Source of the DNA: JACKJP01 sp050249695
GTDB taxonomy: Bacteria; Pseudomonadota; Alphaproteobacteria; Rhizobiales; Tepidamorphaceae
NCBI GenBank assembly: GCA_050249695.1
Contig: JBFWQA010000002.1
Span: 248,001-312,000, forward strand
Length of the DNA stretch: 64,000 nucleotides
Direction: 5' to 3'
The notes beneath the pieces were generated by a model. That model was not told the origin of the DNA, ran no database searches, and was given only the letters and a program-made list of their open reading frames with translations. The stretch's first letter is position 1; each line of letters opens with the position of its first letter. Shown here piece after piece: positions 24,871 through 33,085 of this stretch. A program made the position numbers and the translations under genes.

Positions 24871-26724
24871 TCAATTGGTGCCGAACGTCGGGACCTCGAT
24901 CTTCGGCAATTCGATCGCCTTCATCTGGTCTTCCAGATTGATCACCGGGCCGGTCGGCCCTGCATGCTTGTAGTGGGTGACGAGGGCGGGCATGGCAATG
25001 ATCAGCCCGACGGTCAGCAACTGGATCAGAACGAAGGGGATCGCCCCGATATAGATCTGCACCGTCGAGACCGGCGCAATCGTCTCTCCCGTCACCTTGT
25101 CCACATAGGGCGTGCTCGGCGTCACCGAGCGCAGGAAGAGCAGGGCGAAGCCGAAGGGCGGATGCAGGAACGCGGTTTGCAGGGTGACGGCGATGACGAT
25201 GCCGAACCAGACCATGTCGATGCCCATGGAACTGGCGACCGGCGCCAGGAGCGGCACCAGGATGAAGACGAGTTCGAAGAAATCGAGAAAGAAGGCCATG
25301 CCGAAGAACAACAGCGCCACGACGATCAGGAAGCTCGTCTCGCCGCCCGGGAGGTCGCCGAGCAGGTGCTCGACCCAGATATGACCGTTGACGCCGTAGA
25401 AGGTCAGCGAGAAGACGCCGGCGCCGATCAGCAGCATGATCACAAAAGCGGAAAGACGCGCCGAGGAGAATGTCGCATCGCGCAGGATATTCCTGTTGAA
25501 CCTTTCCGGGTTGTTATTGATCCGGCGCATCGCCGCGGCGATCAGAACGGCGCCGACCGCGCCCATGGCGCCGGCTTCCGTCGGCGTTGCGAGGCCAACG
25601 AATATTGTCCCCAGCACGGCAAACAGCAGCAGCAGCGGCGGCACCATGACGAAAGTCACCCGCTCCACGAGCCGCGTCATCAGCGGATAGCGCGTGAAGC
25701 GCGCCGAGAGATCGATCAGGACGGCATAGAACAATCCCGAGGCGATGAGGATTATGGCCGAGCTCGACGGGGCAAACGCGTCGCGCTCGATATAGAGGAG
25801 CAGGAGTGCGATGGAGACGATCGCCGCGATCATCACCGGCAGCCAGCGCGCGGCCAGCAGACGGTTGGAAATCGCCGCGACGAACATGATGGTCGAGCCG
25901 GCGCAAAGGCTGAGGATCACCGTATCGCTGCCGGGCTTCGCACCGGCCGCCGCCACGATGCAGTAGCCGATGCCGAGCGAATAGGCGAGCAGCGGTATCA
26001 GCATTAGGGCCCCGCTGCCGCCGTCTGCTTCCCGATAGGCCAGCGCCGAGGCGGGCAGCGCGGGAAGCTTTTCCTTGCGGATCATCGACACGAGGAAAAT
26101 CCACAGCGCGTAGAGACCGGTCAGAATAAGCGCCGGGACGAAGGCGGCTTCATACATGTCGCCCACGGGACGGCCTACCTGATCGGCCATGACGATCAGC
26201 ACCACGGACGGCGGCATGATCAGCGCCAATGTGCCGGAGGCGGCGATGACGCCGGTGGCAACACTGCGGCCATAGCCGTATCGCAGCATGATGGGCAGCG
26301 AGATGAGGCCCATGGCGATGACCGAGGCGGACAGAACGCCGACCGTCGCGCCGAGCAGCATGCCGACGAAGATGACCGCATAGGCGATGCCGCCGCGGGC
26401 GCTGCCGAAGACCTGACCGATCGTATCGAGGAGGTCTTCGGCCATGCCGGATCGCTGCAGCACAAGCCCCATGAATGTGAAGAACGGGATGGCGAGCAGC
26501 ACCTCGTTGGCCATCGTCGTGAAGACCCGCGAGGGCATTGCGTGGAGCAGGCCCCAGTCAAGCTGGATGACGTCCGGCGCATAGGGCGTGAGGAACAGGC
26601 CGAGGACAAAGAAGCCAAGCCCGTTGGCAGCCAGCACGAAGGCGGCCGGGAACCCGCTGAGCAGCGTCACGATCAGGGAAAAGAACATGATCGGCGCGAG
26701 ATTTTCGGCGATCAGATGCAGCAT
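24871..26724 (-). CDS. TRAP transporter large permease (DctM family, long form)
   Basis: This 617-residue membrane protein is longer than the common ~430-residue DctM. It belongs to the long group annotated for mannitol/chloroaromatic-type TRAP systems, with extra helices in the middle (about residues 220-370). Conserved segments include FTFMGLVLQRSGMAEDLLDTIG, GATVGVLSASVIAMG, SGTLALIMPPSVVLIV and, after the insert, GLATPTEAGAMGAVG and LHPPFGFALLFL. It forms the Na+-coupled import channel with the small permease at 26780 and the binding protein at 27401. Likely substrate is an aromatic or other organic anion metabolised by neighbouring genes. Confidence 0.9.
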   Translation of the reverse strand: MLHLIAENLAPIMFFSLIVTLLSGFPAAFVLAANGLGFFVLGLFLTPYAPDVIQLDWGLLHAMPSRVFTTMANEVLLAIPFFTFMGLVLQRSGMAEDLLDTIGQVFGSARGGIAYAVIFVGMLLGATVGVLSASVIAMGLISLPIMLRYGYGRSVATGVIAASGTLALIMPPSVVLIVMADQVGRPVGDMYEAAFVPALILTGLYALWIFLVSMIRKEKLPALPASALAYREADGGSGALMLIPLLAYSLGIGYCIVAAAGAKPGSDTVILSLCAGSTIMFVAAISNRLLAARWLPVMIAAIVSIALLLLYIERDAFAPSSSAIILIASGLFYAVLIDLSARFTRYPLMTRLVERVTFVMVPPLLLLFAVLGTIFVGLATPTEAGAMGAVGAVLIAAAMRRINNNPERFNRNILRDATFSSARLSAFVIMLLIGAGVFSLTFYGVNGHIWVEHLLGDLPGGETSFLIVVALLFFGMAFFLDFFELVFILVPLLAPVASSMGIDMVWFGIVIAVTLQTAFLHPPFGFALLFLRSVTPSTPYVDKVTGETIAPVSTVQIYIGAIPFVLIQLLTVGLIIAMPALVTHYKHAGPTGPVINLEDQMKAIELPKIEVPTFGTN

Positions 26725-26779
26725 CGGATTCCCCGTCCGGGCATGATTTCAGCGCTCAGGGCCTCGCCATGCCCCGTGC

Positions 26780-27328
26780 TCATCGCGGCCCCCGCATCGG
26801 GACGGCTTCACCGGCGGCGTCATCGTCGTCGCGTTGAATCAGAACCATGATGCGCTTGCCGAGCTCGCTCAGACCCTGCAGGGCGAGCAGGACGAAGCCG
26901 GCGACGATGAAGCCACGCGCCGGCCAGATCAGCAGCCCGCCGGCCTGGCTGGAATGCTCGCCGGAGCGCAGCGCGATGAGGAAATAGGGCGTGGCGAACC
27001 ACAGCATCGTCGCCACGAAAGGTGCGAAGAAAAACACAAAACCGACGATATCGACCCAGGCGGCAACGCGCCGCGAATAGTGGGCGGATACCGCGTCGAC
27101 CCGGATATGTTCGTTGAGCTGCAGGGTCCAGGCGGCGCAGAGCATGAAGGCGCCGCCGAACAGATACCATTGCAGTTCAAGCCAGGAGTTGGACGAATAT
27201 CCGAACTTGCGGGCAATCGCATTGGCCGCCGATACGACGATGGCCGCGACCAGCCCGTAGGCCGCGATACGACCGATGGCCGCGTTCAGACGATCTATCC
27301 ATGTTTGCAGAAAGCGAAGCAGGGCCAT
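26780..27328 (-). CDS. TRAP transporter small permease (DctQ family)
   Basis: This 182-residue protein starts at the ATG at 27328; the in-frame extension to 27376 is not needed. Four membrane helices are visible, with the DctQ hallmark of helix 1 ending in ANAIARKF and SNSWLELQWYLFGGAFMLCAAWTLQLNEHIRVDAV near residues 50-85. It is 55 bases upstream of the large-permease gene. It pairs with DctM to form the transporter's membrane part. Confidence 0.9.
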   Translation of the reverse strand: MALLRFLQTWIDRLNAAIGRIAAYGLVAAIVVSAANAIARKFGYSSNSWLELQWYLFGGAFMLCAAWTLQLNEHIRVDAVSAHYSRRVAAWVDIVGFVFFFAPFVATMLWFATPYFLIALRSGEHSSQAGGLLIWPARGFIVAGFVLLALQGLSELGKRIMVLIQRDDDDAAGEAVPMRGPR

Positions 27329-27400
27329 GACGGATCCGCAGCGAGCCGGCAAGCATCCCGGTGGCGCGAGGCCCACCGGGATACGATTGCTGGCGCAGTC

Positions 27401-28498
27401 TTATTTCTGGTTCAGGAGGCGTACCATCATGGCGTCGTACTGGAACGGCAGCACGCGGTACCAGGAATACATCTCGTCGCGGGCGGCGATCATGTGGTCG
27501 TAGAGCTTCTTGAAGTCCGCATCCTGCGCGGCCTTCTCCTGATAGAACTCGTTGGTTGCCTTGAACACGGCTTCCTGGATCTCGGGGCTGAACGAACGCA
27601 GCTTGGCGCCCGCCTCGATCAGTCGCTTGGCCGCCGCAGGATTGTGGACGTCATAGGCCGCAGGCAGCCGGTAATTGACCTCGGCGGCCGCCGACTTGAC
27701 GATCTCCTGATAGGATTTCGGCAGTTCGTTCCACTTGTCCAGATTGAACAGGAAGTGCGTCACGGATCCGCCCTCGAACAGGGTCGGGAAATAATAATAA
27801 GGCGCGACCTTCACGAAGCCGAGCTTTTCGTCGTCATAAGGCGCGGTGAATTCGGTGGCATCGATCGTGCCGCGTTCCAGCGCAGGGTAGATGTCGCCGC
27901 CGGGAATCATCTGCGGCACGACGCCCACCTTCGAGAGAATTTCGCCGGCGATGCCCGGAATGCGGAAACGCAGGCCCTTGAGGTCTTCGAGCGTGTTGAC
28001 TTCCTTGCGGAACCAGCCGCCCATCTGTTCGCCCGCACCGCCCGCCAGCAGGATCATGAGCTTGTGCTTTTCAAGGATCGAATTGCACACATCGAGGCCA
28101 CCGCCTTCATACATCCAGGCGTTGGTGAGCCGGGTGTTCGGGCCGAACGCCATGGCGCTCATGAGTGCGAAGGAAGGAGACTTGCCGTAGAAATACTGCA
28201 TCGAGGTGGAGGCCATTTCCACCGTGCCGCTGGTGACGGCGTCATAGGCTTGCAGCGGGGCGACGATCTCGCCGGGGCCGGAAAGCTGAATCTGGAACTT
28301 TCCGTCCGTCGCATCGCTCACCTTCTTCACGAAGTTCTCGCCGCCCGCCCAGAGCAGCGGAAGGAACTTCGGCATGTGAGTGGGCATGCGCCAGCGGATC
28401 GTCGGGCTGGACTGGGCGATGGCCGGTGCCGCCAATGCAGTACCCGCAGCGGCGACGCCGCCGAACATAGAGGCCTTCAAGAATCTCCTGCGTTCCAT
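27401..28498 (-). CDS. TRAP transporter substrate-binding protein (DctP family)
   Basis: This 365-residue protein begins MERRRFLKAS and continues with a hydrophobic segment and APAIAQ, i.e. a Tat-type signal peptide with likely cleavage after AIAQ. The DctP core WFRKEVNTLEDLKGLRFRIPG includes the conserved Arg that binds substrate carboxylate, and GTIDATEFTAPYDDEK follows. The family captures organic acids in the periplasm for TRAP import. The gene is first of the leftward TRAP set and is preceded by GGGAGAG. Tat rather than Sec export is usual for this DctP subgroup. Confidence 0.92.
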   Translation of the reverse strand: MERRRFLKASMFGGVAAAGTALAAPAIAQSSPTIRWRMPTHMPKFLPLLWAGGENFVKKVSDATDGKFQIQLSGPGEIVAPLQAYDAVTSGTVEMASTSMQYFYGKSPSFALMSAMAFGPNTRLTNAWMYEGGGLDVCNSILEKHKLMILLAGGAGEQMGGWFRKEVNTLEDLKGLRFRIPGIAGEILSKVGVVPQMIPGGDIYPALERGTIDATEFTAPYDDEKLGFVKVAPYYYFPTLFEGGSVTHFLFNLDKWNELPKSYQEIVKSAAAEVNYRLPAAYDVHNPAAAKRLIEAGAKLRSFSPEIQEAVFKATNEFYQEKAAQDADFKKLYDHMIAARDEMYSWYRVLPFQYDAMMVRLLNQK

Positions 28499-28683
28499 TG
28501 TCTCTCTCCCTTTGATGATTGATTTTTTGTCTGTTTTTCAGGCGATCAGGCACGGGCGTGCTTCCTTCAGGTCGATTTCGTCCTGTCCGAAATTCCCCCG
28601 TTCACGCGGCCGGCGCGGCGGCGTCAGAGAGCCGCCGCGCCGTACCGTCGCAATTCAGGCCGCCCCGCGCGGCCGAACCGAAT

Positions 28684-29193
28684 TCAGATGCCGGCGACCT
28701 TGCGCGTTTCGGTCAGGTGCGCGATCGCGTTGTTGGCCTTGGCCATCTCGTAATATTCCTTCGGGCCGATATAGACCTCGCTGCCATCGGCGGCGAAGCC
28801 CTTGAGCGGGCCATGGACGACGGCAACGGCGAGGAGGCCGTCCGGGCAGACCGGCTCGTGCACCGTGCTCGGCGGCTCGTAGAGATAGCCGCCCGCATAG
28901 ATCATGTTGTCGCGGCCGGTTTCGGCATCCTTGTAGCCGAACGAACCCTCGATCACGTAAAGCTCGACCGGGCCCATATGCTGGTGAATCGCCAGCTTGG
29001 TGCCCTTCTTGATGCGGGTCACGATCGTCACGCGCTCGCCATCATAGTTCAGCAGCTTGAAATCGACGCCATCGATATAGAACTCGGTCCACGGGATATT
29101 GTTGGTATCAGTGAACCTGTTGCCTTCTTCCTGCCGGGCGACGAGGCCGCCGACATTGTTATCGGTTATTTTGGGTTTCAGCTGCGCTGACAT
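28684..29193 (-). CDS. cupin protein, 2,4'-dihydroxyacetophenone-dioxygenase-like
   Basis: This 169-residue single cupin domain has metal ligands arranged as HQHMGPVELYVIEG (two His and Glu, residues about 75-85) and, after the intermotif loop, GGYLYEPPSTVHEP with the last His. Length and pattern resemble ChrR/2,4'-dihydroxyacetophenone dioxygenase-type cupins, which cleave a C-C bond in the side chain of hydroxyacetophenones with non-haem iron. This subtype call is tentative. It lies 185 bases upstream of the TRAP genes on the same strand, and a palindrome stands just ahead of it. It may supply a cleavage step otherwise missing from the cluster. Confidence 0.65.
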   Translation of the reverse strand: MSAQLKPKITDNNVGGLVARQEEGNRFTDTNNIPWTEFYIDGVDFKLLNYDGERVTIVTRIKKGTKLAIHQHMGPVELYVIEGSFGYKDAETGRDNMIYAGGYLYEPPSTVHEPVCPDGLLAVAVVHGPLKGFAADGSEVYIGPKEYYEMAKANNAIAHLTETRKVAGI

Positions 29194-29668
29194 CTGCCTC
29201 TCCTGCTTCCTCGCTTACGGGCCGTCCAGCCGAATTCTGGAAGGCCCACTGACCTACCGATCAGTATATCAAGCGTCCAATGGGATACAATAGTATCTGG
29301 TTGGTTGCGGGAAGTGCTTTTGTCTGGACGGCGATGTCGCAATTCACCGATGTTTTATCAAAGACGGGTGTCCGATCCGCCTTTTGCGGAGAGAATCGAA
29401 CGCAATATTTAAGGGGCAGAATGCGCGGTGGCCAAGTTGAGGAGATGGAATCTCCCTTTCGGCCAGAAGGAGGGATGCACCGCTCCGGCGGCGCCCTAAG
29501 TGATCTCAGTTGTGCGGCGGGTTGGCGGCGCCCCTGTGCCCAGAGGCCCGATCTCCAGATCTCTTGCTTCTGATCCCTTGAGAAGCCCCATATATTGTAA
29601 GGTCAGGACGCGTCTTGCCCGGACTCGCCCAAGAAATCACAATAATATCAAATGATTGAATGGAATAA
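29194..29668. other. intergenic region between the aromatic cluster and tRNA-Ser
   Basis: These 475 bases have no gene I can support. A 97-codon rightward frame (29280-29573) has no recognisable domain, no ribosome site and an odd composition. The last 60 bases next to the tRNA 3' end are AT-rich. The segment around 29248-29300 holds a palindrome and probably the cupin promoter. Confidence 0.5.
29248..29265. promoter_or_regulatory. operator-like palindrome ACTGA-N8-TCAGT upstream of the cupin gene
   Basis: ACTGA (29248-29252) and TCAGT (29261-29265) are perfect inverted repeats around 8 bases. The site lies 55 bases upstream of the cupin start. Size and spacing fit a TetR-family operator, but no TetR gene is in the window. 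Confidence 0.35.
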
Positions 29669-29758
29669 TGGCGGAGGGAGAGGGATTCGAACCCTCGATA
29701 CGGTTTCCCGTATACACGCGTTCCAGGCGTGCGCCTTCAACCACTCGGCCACCCCTCC
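29669..29758 (-). tRNA. tRNA-Ser (anticodon GGA)
   Basis: The complement folds as a type II tRNA. The acceptor GGAGGGG (29758-29752) pairs with TCCCTCC, followed by discriminator G and an encoded CCA (29671-29669). The anticodon stem-loop is CACGC-CTGGAAC-GCGTG with GGA in the loop. A long variable arm TATACGGGAAACCGTAT and T-arm GAGGG-TTCGAAT-CCCTC follow. It reads UCC/UCU serine codons. The AT-rich flank at its 3' end could be an old integration site, but no repeat of the tRNA end was found by eye. Confidence 0.95.
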
Positions 29759-29944
29759 CGCCTGCCGTCACGTAGCGGTGTGACGGGCGGAGACGGGCAT
29801 AACGCGCCTGCCGGCCGAAGACAAGCGCGGATCGCCGGCAATTGCGCGTGGGGTCTCTTGCCTTTGGCGCGTCACCTTGTAGTTTAGCGCCAAAATGCGG
29901 CCCACCTTCAGGAACCGCGCCCCGCCGGGCGCCTTTTCACTCCC

Positions 29945-30274
29945 ATGATCAGAGCGCTTGTCTATTTTCTGGGCTTCTGGCTTCTGGCCGGCGCATTCAT
30001 CGGCGCGGTCGCGGACGGCGCCCGCTCGATCGCCGCCGGCACGCTGCTGCTGATGCCCGCCGGCGAGGTCTGGACATGGGTCTCTCCCGGCAGTCTGGAG
30101 GCGACACGCGCGGCGTTCCAGGCGCAGGGCCTGTCTTTTCTGTGGGACCCTATCCTGTCAGGCCTTCTCGAAGTTCCCGCCTCGCTGCTCGGCATCGCCA
30201 TCGGCGCGTTGCTCATGTGGGCCGGCAGACGCCGCAAACCACCTGAGACCATAGGCGAACTCGACCTGCGTTGA
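29945..30274 (+). CDS. small two-helix membrane protein of unknown function
   Basis: This 109-residue protein has two hydrophobic segments, ALVYFLGFWLLAGAFIGAVADG at the N-terminus (residues 4-25) and LLEVPASLLGIAIGALLMWAGRR near the C-terminus (about 74-96), with GTLLLMPAGEVW between. The end is charged. The pattern resembles small uncharacterised alphaproteobacterial membrane proteins found near msrA. No ribosome site is obvious. A role cannot be assigned; it may share a transcript with msrA, 130 bases downstream. Confidence 0.65.
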   Translation: MIRALVYFLGFWLLAGAFIGAVADGARSIAAGTLLLMPAGEVWTWVSPGSLEATRAAFQAQGLSFLWDPILSGLLEVPASLLGIAIGALLMWAGRRRKPPETIGELDLR

Positions 30275-30403
30275 GACGGCCGGACGGCCGCCACGATCAC
30301 CGTCTTGTCAACGCCGCCCCTTTGGCAGCCCCCTGTAAAGGGCGGCATAGCGTCGCCATATCGGCTACACTTCCATTCCCATCATCCGTTGGAGGCGCCA
30401 CAC

Positions 30404-31039
30404 ATGCTGTTCATGCGCAAGAAAGCCGAGATGCCCTCGCAAGCCGATGCCCTGCCCGGCCGCGATAGCCCGATCCGGACCGCGACGGAGCATTTCGTCA
30501 ATGGGCAGCCCCTGAAAGGACCCTACCCGGCGGGCGCGGAGACCATCATTTTCGGCCTCGGCTGCTTCTGGGGCGCGGAAAGGGTCTTCTGGAAGCTGCC
30601 GGGAGTGATCGTCACCGCGGTCGGCTATGCCGGAGGGTATACGCCGAACCCGACCTATGAGGAGGTCTGCTCGGGCCGCACCGGCCATAATGAAGTGGTC
30701 CTCGTCGTCTACGATCCGGCGAAGATTTCCCTGGAGGCACTGCTGAAGGCGTTCTGGGAGGCGCATGACCCGACCCAGGGCATGCGTCAGGGCAACGATG
30801 TCGGCACGCAGTACCGGTCCGGCATATACGTGACCACGAAAGTGCAGCGCGAGGCCGCGGAGAAGAGCCGCGAAGCCTATGCGAAGGCGCTGGAGGGCAA
30901 GGGCTTCGGCACCGTGACGACGGAGATCATGGACGCCGGCGAGTTTTATTTCGCCGAGGACTATCACCAGCAATATCTTGCCAAGAACCCTGCCGGCTAT
31001 TGCGGCCTCGGCGGCACCGGGATCGCCTGTCCGGTCTAG
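30404..31039 (+). CDS. msrA: peptide-methionine (S)-S-oxide reductase
   Basis: This 211-residue enzyme starts at the ATG at 30404, eight bases after GGAGG. The catalytic GLGCFWGAERVFW (Cys near residue 54), GYAGGYTPNPTYEEVCSGRTGHNEVV, YRSGIYV and EDYHQQYLAKNP are all present. The C-terminal YCGLGGTGIACPV supplies resolving cysteines. It repairs the S-epimer of methionine sulfoxide in proteins using thioredoxin. A strong bidirectional terminator follows immediately. Confidence 0.96.
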   Translation: MLFMRKKAEMPSQADALPGRDSPIRTATEHFVNGQPLKGPYPAGAETIIFGLGCFWGAERVFWKLPGVIVTAVGYAGGYTPNPTYEEVCSGRTGHNEVVLVVYDPAKISLEALLKAFWEAHDPTQGMRQGNDVGTQYRSGIYVTTKVQREAAEKSREAYAKALEGKGFGTVTTEIMDAGEFYFAEDYHQQYLAKNPAGYCGLGGTGIACPV

Positions 31040-31063
31040 ATCATCAGGCAGGGCGCAAAAACA

Positions 31064-31093
31064 AAAGGCCCGCGGCAGGAGCCGCGGGCCTTT
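31064..31093. terminator. bidirectional rho-independent terminator
   Basis: The arms AAAGGCCCGCGGC (31064-31076) and GCCGCGGGCCTTT (31081-31093) form a perfect 13-bp stem around AGGA. The A/T ends give a short T-run on both strands. It lies between the convergent msrA and Flp pilin genes. Confidence 0.85.
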
Positions 31094-31126
31094 CGTGTCT
31101 TGCGAATACTAGCCGACCAAGGATTA

Positions 31127-31291
31127 TTAGCCGAGCACGCCCGCTGCGATCGTCGTGAAGGTCGTCACAAGATTGTCGCCAACAGTGCCGACAATCACGA
31201 TGATCGCGACGGAGATACCGGCGGCGATGAGGCCATATTCGATGGCCGTGGCGCCGGACTCATTCTTCAGAAACTGAGAGAACTTCTTCAT
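31127..31291 (-). CDS. Flp/Fap-type IVb pilin subunit
   Basis: This 54-residue prepilin begins MKKFSQFLKNESGATAIEYG and continues with the Flp hydrophobic stretch LIAAGISVAIIVIVGTVG. Cleavage between Gly13 and Ala14, leaving Glu at +5 of the mature protein (ATAIEYGL), is the hallmark processed by a TadV/CpaA-type prepilin peptidase. AGGAG precedes the start at 9 bases. Mature Flp pilin builds adhesive tad pili. No tad/cpa assembly genes are in this window, so the pilin is a solitary gene or a second copy. It shares the terminator with msrA. Confidence 0.93.
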   Translation of the reverse strand: MKKFSQFLKNESGATAIEYGLIAAGISVAIIVIVGTVGDNLVTTFTTIAAGVLG

Positions 31292-31488
31292 GGATCCATA
31301 CTCCTGATACTAACACCATACTCTGTTCCGCCGCCGTCCATGCTTTTATCGGGGCCGGTCATTTGCCGGAACTGGTGCGACCCTACAGCGGCCGGCTTTC
31401 CGGAAGATTAATTCAATCCAACACACACGACATGTTTGCCGTGTAGTGAATGAAGCCTTACCACCGAAGGTTGGGGCAATAGCAAACC

Positions 31489-32616
31489 TCAGGGCGTGGC
31501 GGGGCGCCGTGAGGGCATCGGAACCTCCGGGATGCGGATGGCGGAGATCGCGGCCTCGGAGATCGGGAGATCGGATTCCTCAGCCTCCGGGATGGACATC
31601 TCGGCCGCAGCGGCGCCCGGAACCGTGCCGGTGCCGGCGGCCAGCCGCTCGCCAATGAGGTCGGAGGCGGCAAGCACGTCGCGGCAGGTCGCCGGCAGCC
31701 CCTCCATGGTGATCTCGCGCTTGGGTTTCGGCTTCTGCCCGGGCTTGGGCGGCGCCACCGGCCTCGAGATCGTGGCGATCCAGTCCTTCAGTTCCTTGCC
31801 GCAGCCATCGTCATCGCCGGGGGCGGGCTGGTTCTCGCATTCGGGCGAGCCCGCCGGACATTTGAGGCGGACGTGGAAATGATAGTGGTGGCCCCACCAG
31901 GGCCGAACCTTCGACAACCATGCCCGATCGTCACCAGCCCAGCTGCAAAGCGCCTGCTTCAAACCCGGATGCAGGAAGATGCGCGCAACCTCAGGGTAGG
32001 ACGCAGCGCGGCGTATCAGCTTCTTTTCCGCGTCGGTGAATTTCTTCGGGTCGGCATGTATCTTGTCGTCGGCGAGCATCGATATCGCACTGAGGCCCGC
32101 CTTCTCGCTGCGCTCGGCCGCGCTCAACTCATGGTCGGGCATCGGCCGCAGCCAGATATCGGCATCGAGGCCGACCTGATGGCTGGCATGGCCCGAAAGC
32201 ATCGGTCCGCCGCGCGGCTGCGCCAGATCGCCGACCAGCAGACCCGGCCAGCCATCCTTCTGCCGCGCATCGCGGGCAAGCCGTTCCATATAGTCGATAA
32301 GCACCGGCTGGCCCCAGTTGCGGTTGCGCTCCAGCCGCATGACCTGCCAGGCATCGCCCGTCACGGGCAAGGCACGCGCGCCCGCCATGCAGCCGCGCGC
32401 ATAGGAGCCGATCGCCCGCGCCTTCATGTCGGCGGGCAGCGCCTTGGCGCCGAACAGCTGCTTGGCCGGTTCGGCCGCCCGCGCGGGCGAGGCCACGAGC
32501 GCGGCCATGCCGACGGCGATCATCGCGGCCACCAGCACAAGACCGGCGATCACGCCCGGCAACGTCGCCCGCGGCGACGGGACGTTTTCGCGATCATTGC
32601 GACCGGACGGGGTCAT
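31489..32616 (-). CDS. mepA: penicillin-insensitive murein endopeptidase
   Basis: This 375-residue protein (start ATG 32616) has an N-terminal hydrophobic export signal ending SPARA near residue 47. The M74 metallopeptidase motifs SGHASHQVGLDADIWL and WWGHHYHFHVRLKCP carry the zinc histidines and Asp. It cleaves D-Ala-meso-DAP cross-links in the periplasm. The C-terminal about 110 residues are an extension rich in Pro, Lys and Glu (PPKPGQKPKPKRE and an acidic end) of unclear function. It is the last native gene before the lepA-linked island. Confidence 0.9.
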   Translation of the reverse strand: MTPSGRNDRENVPSPRATLPGVIAGLVLVAAMIAVGMAALVASPARAAEPAKQLFGAKALPADMKARAIGSYARGCMAGARALPVTGDAWQVMRLERNRNWGQPVLIDYMERLARDARQKDGWPGLLVGDLAQPRGGPMLSGHASHQVGLDADIWLRPMPDHELSAAERSEKAGLSAISMLADDKIHADPKKFTDAEKKLIRRAASYPEVARIFLHPGLKQALCSWAGDDRAWLSKVRPWWGHHYHFHVRLKCPAGSPECENQPAPGDDDGCGKELKDWIATISRPVAPPKPGQKPKPKREITMEGLPATCRDVLAASDLIGERLAAGTGTVPGAAAAEMSIPEAEESDLPISEAAISAIRIPEVPMPSRRPATP

Positions 32617-32823
32617 GGCATGAAACTTTTCGACTCGACGGGCGGTCCCGGCATTATGGTTTCGACATCGTAAACGCGGTGTAAAGCCGCCACCGCAAGC
32701 TGCGGAACGAACATGGCGAGGTTGAGGACACAAGGCGCACCGCCGCGGGCATGGCGCGACCCTCTCCGATCATGCCAAAGATCGCACCGGCCCGGAATGG
32801 GGAAAGGACAGCGGCATGGAATG

Positions 32824-32838
32824 CCGGGTCAAGCCCGG
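32824..32838. repeat. REP-like palindrome CCGGG-TCAAG-CCCGG
   Basis: This perfect 5-bp inverted repeat around TCAAG sits within the sequence TGCCGGGTCAAGCCCGG. This type of short element recurs in intergenic DNA of many alphaproteobacterial genomes; that is family knowledge and was not checked here. It stands between mepA and the detached lepA end, where the original lepA downstream region would be. Confidence 0.45.
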
Positions 32839-32875
32839 AAAAGACGAAGGGCGGGGTCAGCGCGGCAGCGCAATA

Positions 32876-32991
32876 TCAATCGGCGGAACGACGCCGTCCC
32901 GGCGCGTCAGTCGTTCATTTTCAACGCGGCGATGAAGGCTTCCTGCGGGATTTCGACCTTTCCGAAATCCCGCATCCGTTTCCTTGCCCTC
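32876..32991 (-). pseudogene. lepA': detached remnant of the lepA 3' end (left repeat of the island)
   Basis: The 85 bases 32876-32960 match the true lepA end (34479-34563) except at 32919 and 32924. Translated leftward they give the same last LepA residues (KVEIPQEAFIAALKMND then stop), so both differences are synonymous. They also share about 31 bases beyond the stop. Beyond 32960 similarity continues more weakly to 32991, with several changes and a one-base indel that breaks the LepA frame. It has no start and is not a gene. It is a direct repeat bounding the dGTPase gene on the left. Confidence 0.9.
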
Positions 32992-33085
32992 AGAAGGCCA
33001 CTACGAGCCGGCAAGCAAGGGTAGAAGCCGGAATGATTCATTGATATTATTTCAGCTTATTACTTTTCTTATTTGGAGCAGCGCA

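Noticed and set aside
24367..26007. Rightward open frame of about 546 codons opposite the TRAP large permease
   Set aside because: Antisense shadow of a membrane protein gene; highly charged, no recognisable fold.
26834..28522. Long rightward open frame opposite the TRAP small permease and binding-protein genes
   Set aside because: The leftward frames have clear DctQ and DctP signatures, so this is a shadow without a ribosome site.
29280..29573. 97-codon rightward frame between the cupin gene and tRNA-Ser
   Set aside because: No ribosome site, no domain, mixed composition; kept only as part of the intergenic description.
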